This document shows, piece after piece, positions 37,486 to 46,671 of a DNA stretch of 64,000 bases. The notes under the pieces were generated by a model. It had not been told where the DNA came from. It saw only the letters and a list, made by a program, of their open reading frames with translations, and did no database searches. Source of the stretch: Verrucomicrobiota bacterium (GTDB lineage: Bacteria; Verrucomicrobiota; Verrucomicrobiia; Opitutales; Opitutaceae); the NCBI GenBank assembly GCA_014584295.1, contig JACTNC010000051.1, forward strand, positions 86,866-150,865, in the 5' to 3' direction. Both the position numbers and the translations under genes were made by a program. Position 1 is the stretch's first letter; every line of letters begins with the position of its first letter.

Positions 37486-38256
37486 ATGGCTTCCTCACAA
37501 CCGCCCTCACATCCTGTTTCCTCGGGCGCGACTCCATCCGCTGACGCGTCAGCACCGGTACCCGAAGTTCCCTTTGACGAGAAACTGCGTCAGTTCTGGG
37601 CGCGCAACCGCAAGATTATCACAACGATCTGTGTGATTGTGCTCCTGGCCATCATCGGCAAGGGCGCCATGGAAATCATTCAGGAGCAGCGTGAAAAGGC
37701 AGTCATGGCCGATTATGCCAAGGCCACCTCGGATGCGCAGTTGAAAACATTTGCGGCTGCGCATGACACTCACCTGCTGGGCGGTGTCGCCTATTTGCGA
37801 CTCGCAGACGAGGCTTTTACAGCGGGCAAGTATGCAGACGCCATTTCCCTTTACGGCAAGGCCGTCCCGGCGTTGAAAACGAGCATTCTGTCCCATCGCG
37901 CGGTCATGGGTGGTGCAGTGGCCAAGGTGCTTTCCGGTGATCGTGCCGGGGGCGAGGCGGCGTTCAAAGCCATCGTGTCCGACCTGAGCCAACCGGTTTC
38001 CACGCGCGCAGAGGCGACGTATCAGCTGGCCGTCATGGCTTCGGCGGCGGGTGATGACACGGTGCTTCAAGGTTATGTGACGCAGCTTTCCACGCTCAGT
38101 CCGCAGAGCATTTGGGCGCAGCGCGCGGCAATGCTTCGTGCGGAAGCGGGCCTGCCTGCGACTGCCGGAGCGTCGCAGCCCGCATCCACCCCTGCTGCCG
38201 CTGCCCCTGCGGCTGTGAGCGATGCGCCAAAGGTGACCTTTCCGTCCTCCAAGTAG
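37486..38256 (+). CDS. Membrane-anchored TPR protein of unknown role (YfgM-like)
   Basis: The 256-residue protein has a proline/serine-rich start, one membrane segment (IITTICVIVLLAIIGKGAM, about residues 45-63) and then helical repeats with TPR spacing (YLRLADEAFTAGKYADAISL, YGKAVPALKTSILSHRAV, QLAVMASAAGDDTVLQGY). The last 40 residues are a low-complexity Ala/Pro tail. Topology and repeats match the TPR_21/YfgM type, which helps periplasmic chaperones. The gene is 72 bases after purU. Confidence 0.65.
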   Translation: MASSQPPSHPVSSGATPSADASAPVPEVPFDEKLRQFWARNRKIITTICVIVLLAIIGKGAMEIIQEQREKAVMADYAKATSDAQLKTFAAAHDTHLLGGVAYLRLADEAFTAGKYADAISLYGKAVPALKTSILSHRAVMGGAVAKVLSGDRAGGEAAFKAIVSDLSQPVSTRAEATYQLAVMASAAGDDTVLQGYVTQLSTLSPQSIWAQRAAMLRAEAGLPATAGASQPASTPAAAAPAAVSDAPKVTFPSSK

Positions 38257-38361
38257 GGAACGATCGGTGGCGGTTCCGTGCCCCAAATAGGGCAGTGAAC
38301 GCCTGATTGGCCAGCAACCGCAGGCTTGCGAGTGACTGCGCGCTTATAATCATCAACGCCA

Positions 38362-41300
38362 ATGCGTACCCCTTTTTCGCTGGCTTGGCTTGTCATTGTC
38401 CTGAGTGCGTTTGCAAGTCTTGCCCCAGGGGCGGAGAAAGGGAGGATTTCACCCCGTCGCTTTTCCGAAGAGGAGAAGGCTCAGGGTTTTAGCAATCGGG
38501 CGGTGCTCGCCCTGCCGAAGGACCAGATGTCTGAGCCTGTATTGGCTGCCGCGGAGGCCCGCGAGAAAGTCAGGCTTACACGACAGTTTCCACGATTCAA
38601 AGGGCTTCGTGTCATTGAGGTGCCCGAAGGCGAGACTGTCGATCGCACCATCTCCCAGCTCCAGGCAACGGGCCTTTATGAGCGTGTGGAGCACGACCGC
38701 CTGCTGCGGGCGCATGCCGTTCCCTCCGACCCGGAATTTCTTTCAGGTGCGCAATGGTCGTTGCGCAACACGGGACAATCGAACGGCAAGGAAGGTGCGG
38801 ATATCCATGCCGTCGAAGGCTGGGAGCTGGCGACCGACGCCTCAGGTGTGATCGTGGCGGTGATCGATTCGGGAATCTATCCTGAGCATCCCGACATCGC
38901 TGCGAACCTGTGGCGCAACCCGGGCGAATCCGGCAACGGCAAGGAAAACAACGGGGTCGACGATGATGGCAATGGCTACATTGACGACGTTTTTGGTATC
39001 GATTCGACGGTGCCAAAGGGTCAACCGGGCGGAGGCAACCCTCTGGACGATGACGGATTTGGTCACGGGACGGCGGTTGCCGGTGTGATTGGGGCGGTCG
39101 GCAACAACGGCATAGGCCTGGCGGGCGTGGCTTGGAAGGCCCGAATCATGGCGTTGAAGTTTCTTACGAGCGATGGCTATGGGGCCACTTCAGATGCGAT
39201 AGAATGCATGGATTACGCGGTGACGATGGGCGCAAAGGTTATCAATGCGAGCTATGGGACACCAACGTTCTCCGCAGCCGAGGAAGCCGCAGTGCAGCGT
39301 ATCAAGAATGCGGGTATCCTGATGGTCACTTCATCGGGCAACAGTGGGTTGAACAACGACGAGTTTCCCGAGTATCCGGCAAATTATGCGTTTGAGAACA
39401 TCATTACAGTCGGAGCTTCCACGCGGACGGATGAGCTTGCGACCTTCAGCAATTATGGCAGCGGCAAGGTGGATCTTTTTGCACCAGGGATCGATATCCG
39501 TGTGCTGACCCGGAATCCCGCGGAACCCTATGCGGTGACATTGGGAACGTCGTTTTCGGCCCCGCATGTGGCAGGTGCGGCGGCTTTGTTGCGGAGCCTC
39601 CATCCCGAGGACGCCCCGCGCGCGACGATCAACCGGTTGATGCGAGGCGTCGATAGGCTGGAGTCTCTTGCCGGCAAGGCCCAATCGGGAGGCCGGCTCA
39701 ACCTTGCCCGCTCACTCACCGCCGATTCTACACCCTTCAATGACCAGTTTGCCGACGCTGCGGTTCTCACCGGAGGATTTGTAAGAGTTCGTACCGCCAA
39801 CAACGGCGCTTCCAAGGAAACCGGTGAACCGGCGCATGCCGGCGTCCCTGCTTCGCGCTCGTTGTGGTGGACCTGGACGGCCCCGGAAACGATGCGCATC
39901 GCGATCGACACCGCTGGAAGCCTCATCGACACCAGCGTCGCTGTTTACACCGGAAGCCAGGTCAGTGCCTTGGTGGAGGTTGCATCCAATGACAACATTG
40001 GAGGGCAGGTCACAAGCCTCACGGAATTTACGGGGACCAAGGGAACGACCTATCACATCGCGGTTGAGGGAAAGGGCGGGCAGGAGGGAATGATTCTGCT
40101 CAATCTCCGGGCTCCACCGGCGAATGACGATTTTGCTTCCGCGCTGGAGCTGACCGGGCCGAGTTTTCGGACGACCCAGAGCAATATCGGAGCGACACTT
40201 CAGACAGGCGAACCTCGGATCGAGAACAAGGTTGGAGGGCGTTCGGTGTGGTTTCGGTGGACTGCACCGCAGGACGGACCCTTTCAGGCGTCGGTGACAA
40301 GTGATGTGCTCGATACCCTGCTTGGAGTGTATCAGGGGAACAGCGTGACCTCGCTTACGCTTGTCGCACAGGATGACGACGCACCGGGTGCCCTCTATGA
40401 TCCGATGGTCACCTTTCAGGCAAAAGCGGGCGAAACCTATTATTTCGCAGTCGACAGTCTGAGTGACGGTGGGAGGTTCGATTTCTGGCTGGTTGATTCG
40501 GTTTGGCAGCAGATCACCCTTGGATCCGTGGATGCTCCTCCCGCAGCGGGTCCGGACGGTACGATTTATTTTTCGAGCGGATATGGCTCGCTGGAAGCGG
40601 TATCGGTTTCGGGCGAATGGCTTTGGGGCAAGATTCTTCGTGCCTATGGAACCTACTCGAGCCCCGCAGTAGCGGCAGATGGCACGATCTATATTGGAGA
40701 CACCTCGGGAACGCTCGCGGCGTTTTCATCGAAGGGAACACAACTGTGGGAGCGTGACCTCGGTGGCCCCTTGCAAGGCTCGCCGGTAGTTTCCGCGGAC
40801 GGCACCGTGTACGCGAGAGCAGAGGAGGGAGACCTGCATGCGGTGTCGAAGGAAGGGGATATCAAGTGGAAATTCCCAGTGGCGGGTGCGTCCTATTGCT
40901 CGCCGGGAATGGGCCCGGACGGCACGCTGTATATCGGATCCACGGACCACAAGCTCTACGCACTCACGGCCGACAAGGAACTCCGATGGACCTTCGATGC
41001 GGGTGATGAGATCTATGCGTCGCCGACGATCGATGCGCAGGGCGTTGTGTATTTCGGCGCACTGAACGGCGATTTCTTCGCCGTGAATCCGGATGGCAGC
41101 CGAAGGTGGATTTATCGCTCGGGTTCGGGCATCTCATCATCGGCTGCAATTGGCATCAATGGCACGTTGTATTTTGGCACGTACGACGGGAAACTGCATG
41201 CCGTGAGTCGCGACGGAGTGATGCGTTGGGTCACTCAGGTCGGAAGTGAGATCCGGACGTCTTCGCCGGCGATCGACGATGCCGGGGTGATTTACATCGG

Positions 41301-42570
41301 CACGCTCGATGGGAAGTTGGTGGCGGTCAATTCCGACGGCTCGATCAAACGAACCTATTTTTTGGGGGCGACCGTTCGGTCCTCACCACTGGTTCACAAG
41401 GGCATGCTGTATATTGGAGCGCAGGACAGCCATCTCTACGCGATCCGCACCAACACGGATGCCGCCGCATCTCCCTGGCCGATGCATCGCAAGAACGCTG
41501 CCCGAGCCGGAGCCTATGACGTGCTGCCTCCGGTTCTGGTTGCCCAGCCAAAATCCCAGCGCCTTTCCACGGGCAGCAGTGCGTCGCTCGCGGTGGACGT
41601 GAGTGGGTCGGGGCCGTTCACCTACCAGTGGTCGAAGGACGGAATCGCCATCCCCGGAGCAAACGGTGCCACGCTCTTTCTCGGAAGAACGCAGGTCTCG
41701 CAGTCCGGCATCTACTCCGTCGTGGTACGCAATGGGTTGGGCACGGTGACCAGCGACGGTGCGATTGTGGTGATTGAAGAGACGCCGCCGCTGCCCGGGT
41801 CGGCGACGCGGATGATCAATCTCTCGGTGCGTGCGGTCGGGGGGCAGGCGGAAAAAACGTTGATCGTCGGATTTGTTGTCAGCGGAGGCCCGAAGACTTT
41901 GTTGTCACGCGCGGTCGGACCTTCGCTCATGCCCTTTGGAGTGCAGGATTTTCTGCCGGATCCAGCGATTGAACTCGTGAAAGACAGTCGCATCGTCGGG
42001 CGAAACGACAATTGGCTCAGTGCAGATGCCGCGGTATTTTCGTCGGTGGGAGCATTTCCGCTTCTTGTCGGGTCCAAGGATGCCGCGCTGGTCACCCCCG
42101 TCCTGCCGGGCGCGTATTCCGCGCAGGTGAAGACCAATGCGTCGGGAGTGGCCCTCGTGGAACTCTACGATCTTGATGGACCGATCATGAATGGTGGTCC
42201 GCGGCTGATCAATGTTTCCGCCCGCGCGGATGTCGGTACCGGCGGAAACATCCTGATTGCCGGATTTGTGATAGCGGGTGATGGGAAAAAGCGCATTCTT
42301 GTGCGCGCCGTGGGTCCCCAGTTGGCTGAATATGGGGTTGCGGGCGTGCTGAATGATCCCCAGGTCGAGCTCTATCGGGGAAATACGCTTCTTGCATCCA
42401 ATGACAATTGGACCACGGACGATGGCAGCGGGAGCGGTGCGTTCCGCCTCACACCGGGAGGAAAAGACTCGGTTCTGATCCTCGAGCTCGAAGCCGGCGG
42501 ATACACCGCAAACGTCTCCGGCGTCGGAGGTACGACAGGCGTTGCATTGGTCGAAGTGTACGAGTGGTGA
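38362..42570 (+). CDS. Secreted subtilisin-like protease with pre-peptidase, beta-propeller, Ig-like and paired C-terminal domains
   Basis: The 1402-residue protein starts with a signal peptide (MRTPFSLAWLVIVLSAFASL). The S8 domain has its triad at D169 (VAVIDSGIYPEHPD), H235 (GFGHGTAVAGVIG) and S397 (GTSFSAPHVAGAA). Two pre-peptidase C-terminal-like domains follow (TPFNDQFADAAVLTG and PPANDDFASALELTG). About 340 residues of PQQ-like propeller repeats come next, each with the pattern AADGTIYIGDTSG and xxLWERD-type strands. An Ig-like domain (PFTYQWSKDGIAIPGANGAT) and two copies of a roughly 120-residue domain (LIVGFVVSGGPKTLLSRAVG, then LIAGFVIAGDGKKRILVRAV) close it. Such domain pairs are typical of Verrucomicrobiota secreted proteins. 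The mixture of an active protease and a propeller in one chain is unusual. Confidence 0.9.
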   Translation: MRTPFSLAWLVIVLSAFASLAPGAEKGRISPRRFSEEEKAQGFSNRAVLALPKDQMSEPVLAAAEAREKVRLTRQFPRFKGLRVIEVPEGETVDRTISQLQATGLYERVEHDRLLRAHAVPSDPEFLSGAQWSLRNTGQSNGKEGADIHAVEGWELATDASGVIVAVIDSGIYPEHPDIAANLWRNPGESGNGKENNGVDDDGNGYIDDVFGIDSTVPKGQPGGGNPLDDDGFGHGTAVAGVIGAVGNNGIGLAGVAWKARIMALKFLTSDGYGATSDAIECMDYAVTMGAKVINASYGTPTFSAAEEAAVQRIKNAGILMVTSSGNSGLNNDEFPEYPANYAFENIITVGASTRTDELATFSNYGSGKVDLFAPGIDIRVLTRNPAEPYAVTLGTSFSAPHVAGAAALLRSLHPEDAPRATINRLMRGVDRLESLAGKAQSGGRLNLARSLTADSTPFNDQFADAAVLTGGFVRVRTANNGASKETGEPAHAGVPASRSLWWTWTAPETMRIAIDTAGSLIDTSVAVYTGSQVSALVEVASNDNIGGQVTSLTEFTGTKGTTYHIAVEGKGGQEGMILLNLRAPPANDDFASALELTGPSFRTTQSNIGATLQTGEPRIENKVGGRSVWFRWTAPQDGPFQASVTSDVLDTLLGVYQGNSVTSLTLVAQDDDAPGALYDPMVTFQAKAGETYYFAVDSLSDGGRFDFWLVDSVWQQITLGSVDAPPAAGPDGTIYFSSGYGSLEAVSVSGEWLWGKILRAYGTYSSPAVAADGTIYIGDTSGTLAAFSSKGTQLWERDLGGPLQGSPVVSADGTVYARAEEGDLHAVSKEGDIKWKFPVAGASYCSPGMGPDGTLYIGSTDHKLYALTADKELRWTFDAGDEIYASPTIDAQGVVYFGALNGDFFAVNPDGSRRWIYRSGSGISSSAAIGINGTLYFGTYDGKLHAVSRDGVMRWVTQVGSEIRTSSPAIDDAGVIYIGTLDGKLVAVNSDGSIKRTYFLGATVRSSPLVHKGMLYIGAQDSHLYAIRTNTDAAASPWPMHRKNAARAGAYDVLPPVLVAQPKSQRLSTGSSASLAVDVSGSGPFTYQWSKDGIAIPGANGATLFLGRTQVSQSGIYSVVVRNGLGTVTSDGAIVVIEETPPLPGSATRMINLSVRAVGGQAEKTLIVGFVVSGGPKTLLSRAVGPSLMPFGVQDFLPDPAIELVKDSRIVGRNDNWLSADAAVFSSVGAFPLLVGSKDAALVTPVLPGAYSAQVKTNASGVALVELYDLDGPIMNGGPRLINVSARADVGTGGNILIAGFVIAGDGKKRILVRAVGPQLAEYGVAGVLNDPQVELYRGNTLLASNDNWTTDDGSGSGAFRLTPGGKDSVLILELEAGGYTANVSGVGGTTGVALVEVYEW

Positions 42571-42587
42571 TGCCGCAGCCGTCGAAC

Positions 42588-43232
42588 CTACTTCAGGCTT
42601 GAAAGTTTCTCGATGAAGGGTGCCGGTCCGCCGGGCTCGTAGCCGAGATCGGCGAGCCGTTTTCCGTCACTTGAGAATACGATGACCGTAGGAAAACCGG
42701 CCACACGGAATCGTTTCGCGAGCGCCTGATTCTGCGCGATGAGATCGTCGGGTTGCTGGACCTTGCGAGGAAAGTCGATCTTGAGCAGGACAAACCTGTC
42801 CGCCACGTATCTGGCGAACTCGGGAGTTGATAGCACTTCCGCCTCGAGGCGTTTGCACCAGGAGCACCAATCCGAACCGGTGAAGAACATGAATACCTGG
42901 CGCTGTTTGTCCCGGGCGAGTCTCACGGCCTCGGGAAAGCTGTCCGTCCACTGCAACTCTGGCGGCGGGACCGGCGGGGATTGTACGATGTGTGGCTTGA
43001 TGGCTGCAGCGCCGTTCTTGCGGACGGTGCGGATGGAAACCACAGATCCCCCTTCAAGGCGGATTTCCTGGTCGCTGTATTTGAGGATCTGAACTGAGCC
43101 CGCGTTCATGGTGCCCAAGGGCGAGCCTTTCTCGGCGATGACAGCGTCGTAGCTGTCGCCCCGCTCCACGGCGGAGACTGAAACGGCGGCGAGCATGCAG
43201 CCGGAGAGAAGCAGCGACAGCGAACAGCGCAT
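42588..43232 (-). CDS. Secreted thioredoxin-fold protein
   Basis: A signal peptide (MRCSLSLLLSGCMLAAVSV) is followed by a 60-residue spacer and a thioredoxin fold with an active site CSWC in FFTGSDWCSWCKRLEAEVL. The C-terminal part (FRVAGFPTVIVFSSDGKRLA) has the cis-Pro loop. The family (Thioredoxin_7 type) reduces disulfides or aids cytochrome maturation in the periplasm. It runs convergently to the protease gene, ending 18 bases from it. Confidence 0.85.
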   Translation of the reverse strand: MRCSLSLLLSGCMLAAVSVSAVERGDSYDAVIAEKGSPLGTMNAGSVQILKYSDQEIRLEGGSVVSIRTVRKNGAAAIKPHIVQSPPVPPPELQWTDSFPEAVRLARDKQRQVFMFFTGSDWCSWCKRLEAEVLSTPEFARYVADRFVLLKIDFPRKVQQPDDLIAQNQALAKRFRVAGFPTVIVFSSDGKRLADLGYEPGGPAPFIEKLSSLK

Positions 43233-43383
43233 GTCCGACTATCGGAGCAATTATGCTCAAGCTTCAGTCAAATGTGTCGAGGTGATCCCAACCCGGTGGC
43301 TGAAGGAGGCGTCCACGTTGGGCAGCAGTTGTCGCGGGGATGCAGCAGCCGCGTTTCGTGAGCAGGGGTGAGGAGTCGAAAGA

Positions 43384-45024
43384 CTACTCCTTGATACGCC
43401 AATTGTTGGTTGGCTCGGAAGGAATGTCCGGGTGGGTCTGTACCCAATCGAGTATGAGGTCACGAATCTCCACGTTGGAGCGGTACAGCACCCTGGCATT
43501 GTGAAACATGGTGTAGCCGCCGCCGCCATTGAGGCGGTAATTGTTGATGGCGACGCGGAAATGCTGAGTTGGGTTCAACGGTTTGCCGCCGAAGGTCAGG
43601 TCGGTGATGCGGGATCCCTGCGGCCGCCTCAGGTCGATGGTGTAGTCGACGCCTTCCGCGAGGTCGAAATTGTAGCCGGGGATGGACGAATCAAATAATT
43701 GTGCCGCGGTTTTTCCCTGTTCATAGGGGCGGAAATAGAGCGCGGAATGCTCAAGCGCTTCCTTGATTTGCGCGCCGGTGAGATCGATCACAACGAGGGT
43801 GTTGTCGTAGACGTAAAGCCCCGCGATATCGCGGACTGTCACCGGCCCTTTGGGGAGATGTGCGTTCAGGGTGAAGCTTGCGGTGAATGAAACGTCGGCC
43901 TTGCCGGCATCGAGCTGAACCCTTTGGACGAGATCGATGATCGCAGTGTCGCGGAGACGCGATTCAGCCGACGACAGGGCCTTTGCGCTGCGGCCTATGG
44001 GGCGCGCTAGCCAGGCCTGGGTTTCGTCATGATAAGGTTTTGCGAGGGCCAGCACCTCTGGGTCGGGTTTTGTGGAGGATTCGACCGGGATGCAGGTAGA
44101 GCTCTTGGCGACGACGCGCCAGGCGGCGGCTGCGTCGTCGCGTTCCAGATAAACATCCGCGCGACTCAGGTGGTCGCCCCAGCGTCCCGCCTGTGTGAGC
44201 AGGGTGGTATCGACGTTCAGACTTGGAACGGTACGGTGGGTGTGTCCCATGAACAGGACATCGATCCCCGGGACGGATCGCACGATCTTCAAGGCGGCGT
44301 TTTCATTGGGGACCTGGCTCGCCGAAACGATGCCGGTCGCAAGATTTTCCTCGAGCCCCATGTGCATTGCCAGGACAACGACGTCGACCTTGTCCTTTTT
44401 TCTAAGGTTGGTAACCCCCCTGCGTGCGGCCTCGACGGGATCGGTAAAACGAAGGCCCGCATAATTTTCCTTGTCCTCCCAAGAGGGGATTCCAGGTGTT
44501 GTCAGACCGAGCACGCCCACACGGACGCCATGGAGGGTCTTGATGATTCGTGCGTCGAAGGCGGGTGAGTTGTCGATTGTCCTTTCCGTGTTTGCCGAGA
44601 GCCAGGGAAACTGTGCTTCGCGGCGGGCCTTCTGAAGGACATTGAGACCGAAGTTGTATTCGTGATTCCCCACGACGAGCGCATCGTAGTGGAGGGCGTT
44701 CATCACGAGCATCATGGGGTCAGTGGGTGTGTTGTTGATGCGATTGTGATGGTACATCAGTGGCGTGCCCTGAATGGTGTCGCCACAATCGACAAGCAGC
44801 ACTTCGCCTGCCGCGGCCCGGACCTTCCGGATCAGGGTGGCGACTTTCGCGAGGCCTTCGTTGGAGGGGGTGTTCGTCGTATAGTCGACGGGATAGATGT
44901 GCCCATGCAGATCGGTCGTTGAAAGCAGGGTAATCTGGGTGCGTTCGGGTGCGGCCGGGGAAAGTGTGATGAAAATGAGAAAAATTGCTGCGGGCGGAAG
45001 AAGGCGGATCGAGAATCGATGCAT
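43384..45024 (-). CDS. Secreted 5'-nucleotidase / metallophosphoesterase
   Basis: The 546-residue protein has a signal peptide (MHRFSIRLLPPAAIFLIFIT) from the ATG at 45024; an upstream Met at 45060 would add 12 residues. The calcineurin-like catalytic domain shows LLSTTDLHGHIYPVDY (metal site), GNHEYNFGL and VLAMHMGLEE. The C-terminal half is the 5'-nucleotidase substrate domain (LPKGPVTVRDIAGLYVYDNT, GGGYTMFHN). It probably dephosphorylates nucleotides or cyclic nucleotides in the periplasm. Confidence 0.9.
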   Translation of the reverse strand: MHRFSIRLLPPAAIFLIFITLSPAAPERTQITLLSTTDLHGHIYPVDYTTNTPSNEGLAKVATLIRKVRAAAGEVLLVDCGDTIQGTPLMYHHNRINNTPTDPMMLVMNALHYDALVVGNHEYNFGLNVLQKARREAQFPWLSANTERTIDNSPAFDARIIKTLHGVRVGVLGLTTPGIPSWEDKENYAGLRFTDPVEAARRGVTNLRKKDKVDVVVLAMHMGLEENLATGIVSASQVPNENAALKIVRSVPGIDVLFMGHTHRTVPSLNVDTTLLTQAGRWGDHLSRADVYLERDDAAAAWRVVAKSSTCIPVESSTKPDPEVLALAKPYHDETQAWLARPIGRSAKALSSAESRLRDTAIIDLVQRVQLDAGKADVSFTASFTLNAHLPKGPVTVRDIAGLYVYDNTLVVIDLTGAQIKEALEHSALYFRPYEQGKTAAQLFDSSIPGYNFDLAEGVDYTIDLRRPQGSRITDLTFGGKPLNPTQHFRVAINNYRLNGGGGYTMFHNARVLYRSNVEIRDLILDWVQTHPDIPSEPTNNWRIKE

Positions 45025-45222
45025 GGGGAAAGATGGCTTGGAGGGAGTCGAAGCCTCCAAGCTTCAGGAATCAAGGGTGTTGCACACAATGCCATGCTGC
45101 GGAGTTCGGAGAGCTGCTCTCGCCTGCCGCCGGGATGGAACAAAGTGGGGGTTTGAGCCCGACGATTGGTGCGGGAGAAACCCCGATAGGCGGCTTTGCG
45201 GAATAGGTGCACAGTTGCGCGC

Positions 45223-45462
45223 ATGGTAACGCACGTTTCGGCTCCGCTTGCAGATCGTCGCGCGGACACCGGGGAATTTCTGATTGTTTGCTGCGGGTGT
45301 AAACGCCTGCGGGTGGGACCGATGGAGTTTGTCGTCATGGATCCCTACGAGCTTTGGGACAAGCGGGATTCGATCTCCCACACCCTGTGCCCGGAATGCG
45401 CGGCCCTGCACTACGGCTTCAGTAAGAAGCACTACGCCGACATCGCCTGCAGAAAATCCTGA
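45223..45462 (+). CDS. Small zinc-ribbon-like protein of the sensor-kinase tail type
   Basis: The 79-residue protein has two Cys pairs, in FLIVCCGCKRLRVGPMEF and HTLCPECAALHYGF. Between them is MDPYELWDKRDSISH. This arrangement matches a short module often seen beside PAS/GAF domains of sensor proteins, where it reads roughly CxxCKK...HGICPEC. Here it stands alone. A metal-binding role is inferred from the Cys pairs. The ATG at 45223 is used; an ATG at 45196 would extend it by nine residues. It ends 94 bases before tRNA-Leu. Confidence 0.55.
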   Translation: MVTHVSAPLADRRADTGEFLIVCCGCKRLRVGPMEFVVMDPYELWDKRDSISHTLCPECAALHYGFSKKHYADIACRKS

Positions 45463-45556
45463 GGTGCGTCGGATGCGGGTCGCGCGGCGCGCCTGAAAGC
45501 TCCTTACAGGCTTGCCCGCAGGTGCGATTCTCCTGCACCCTGCGTCTGCCTCCCTC

Positions 45557-45640
45557 GCCCGGGTGGTGGAATGGCAGACACGACGGTCTTAGAAGCCGTT
45601 ATCGAAAGATGTGCAGGTTCAAGTCCTGTCCCGGGCACCA
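45557..45640 (+). tRNA. tRNA-Leu (anticodon UAG)
   Basis: The 84-base gene has a seven-pair acceptor stem (GCCCGGG with CCCGGGC) and an encoded CCA end. The anticodon stem ACGGT/GCCGT encloses the loop CTTAGAA, which gives anticodon UAG (Leu, CUA). A long variable arm and a T-arm with GTTCAAGTCC complete a class II tRNA. Its last 22 bases before the final CA are repeated 3.3 kb downstream. Confidence 0.95.
45617..45638 (+). repeat. Left direct repeat (attL-like) in the tRNA-Leu 3' end
   Basis: The 22 bases from the T-arm to the discriminator and first C of CCA (starting GTTCAAGTCCTG) occur again, identical, at 48897-48918. Integrative elements commonly recombine at exactly this part of a tRNA gene and restore the tRNA with their own copy. 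The interval carries accessory genes but no recombinase, so it looks like an old or satellite insertion. Confidence 0.7.
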
Positions 45641-45745
45641 ACTGCGGGGGGATGCTATGATGCTTTTTGTGGCGAAGGAGGTCTTGGTCCACTGAAACTA
45701 GCTTATGCAAATAGGTAGAGGGCTCTTAGCTTGCCCACTGTTTCT

Positions 45746-46645
45746 ATGAAATTGCCTTGGCTTCGTCTTGGCGTTCTTTCCTCGTTGGTTTTGACGCGGA
45801 TGCAGGCGCAACCTCCCGGCCCACTGCCGGTCCCGGATCGCGTTATTGCGCTCTACGATAGTGTTCCGCCCGGATCTGAGTGTTGGGATATCGAGGAGAG
45901 GACTATCTTCAATACCGATGTTGGCATCGAATTCACACAGAATGTGATTCGGCCATCATTGATGTATTTCGCTGCGGAACCCGACAAAGCAAACGGGGCT
46001 GCAGTAGTCATAGCTCCCGGTGGGGGCGGAGTTAATCTTTCAATCCGGATCGAAGGCACTGACGTCGCTCAGCAGCTCAATAGAGCAGGCGTCGCGGCGT
46101 TTGTTCTAAAATATCGCTTGGTCGCGCACCCCGTCGATTCACCCATGTCGAAAGCGTATCGGAGGGATAGTAACGGGATTGTGATTGAACGGCCTCAGAA
46201 AGGGCAATCAGTGTTGCCAATGGCCACTGCGGACTGCGAAAGAGCGGTTTCATGGCTTCGCGCCAATGCCTCGCGGTTTGGATGCCGTCCAAATCGCATT
46301 GGATTCATCGGATTCTCTGCCGGAGGTTACTTGGGGTGTCAGCTTGTCAATGGACCGCGTGAATCACGACCGGATCTCATCGCATTTATTTACGGCGCAG
46401 ATTCGAACCTCAAACCAGGGTCAGACGCACCACCAGCATTTTTTGCCTGCGCATTCGATGATGCTGGGGCAATTGCGCAGACGATGGAAGTTTTTGATTC
46501 ATGGCGAAAAGCAATGCGCCCGGCGGAACTTCATGTTTTTCAGAGCGGAGGGCATGGTTTTCTCGTCAAGGGTGGCGGCGGCGACCATGTTGTTGACCGC
46601 TTTGTAGAGTGGATTCGAACAAACGGCTGGCTAGCAAAACTATAG
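45746..46645 (+). CDS. Secreted alpha/beta-hydrolase (esterase/lipase-like)
   Basis: The 299-residue protein starts with a hydrophobic leader (LPWLRLGVLSSLVLTRMQA) and has the oxyanion loop VVIAPGGGGVNLSIRIEG and the nucleophile motif GFIGFSAGGYLGCQLV. A terminal His follows in FQSGGHGFLVKGGGGDH. These mark the alpha/beta-hydrolase group that includes acetyl-xylan esterase-like enzymes. I use the ATG at 45746; a TTG at 45731 would lengthen it. It is the first gene downstream of the tRNA within the bracketed interval, so it may be cargo. Confidence 0.75.
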   Translation: MKLPWLRLGVLSSLVLTRMQAQPPGPLPVPDRVIALYDSVPPGSECWDIEERTIFNTDVGIEFTQNVIRPSLMYFAAEPDKANGAAVVIAPGGGGVNLSIRIEGTDVAQQLNRAGVAAFVLKYRLVAHPVDSPMSKAYRRDSNGIVIERPQKGQSVLPMATADCERAVSWLRANASRFGCRPNRIGFIGFSAGGYLGCQLVNGPRESRPDLIAFIYGADSNLKPGSDAPPAFFACAFDDAGAIAQTMEVFDSWRKAMRPAELHVFQSGGHGFLVKGGGGDHVVDRFVEWIRTNGWLAKL

Positions 46646-46671
46646 TCATCGGGAAACCGCATCGCTTGTGC

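Noticed and set aside
45504..45710. 68-codon minus-strand frame with a GLEPAHLSI stretch
   Set aside because: It is the antisense translation of the tRNA-Leu gene, a frequent false gene.
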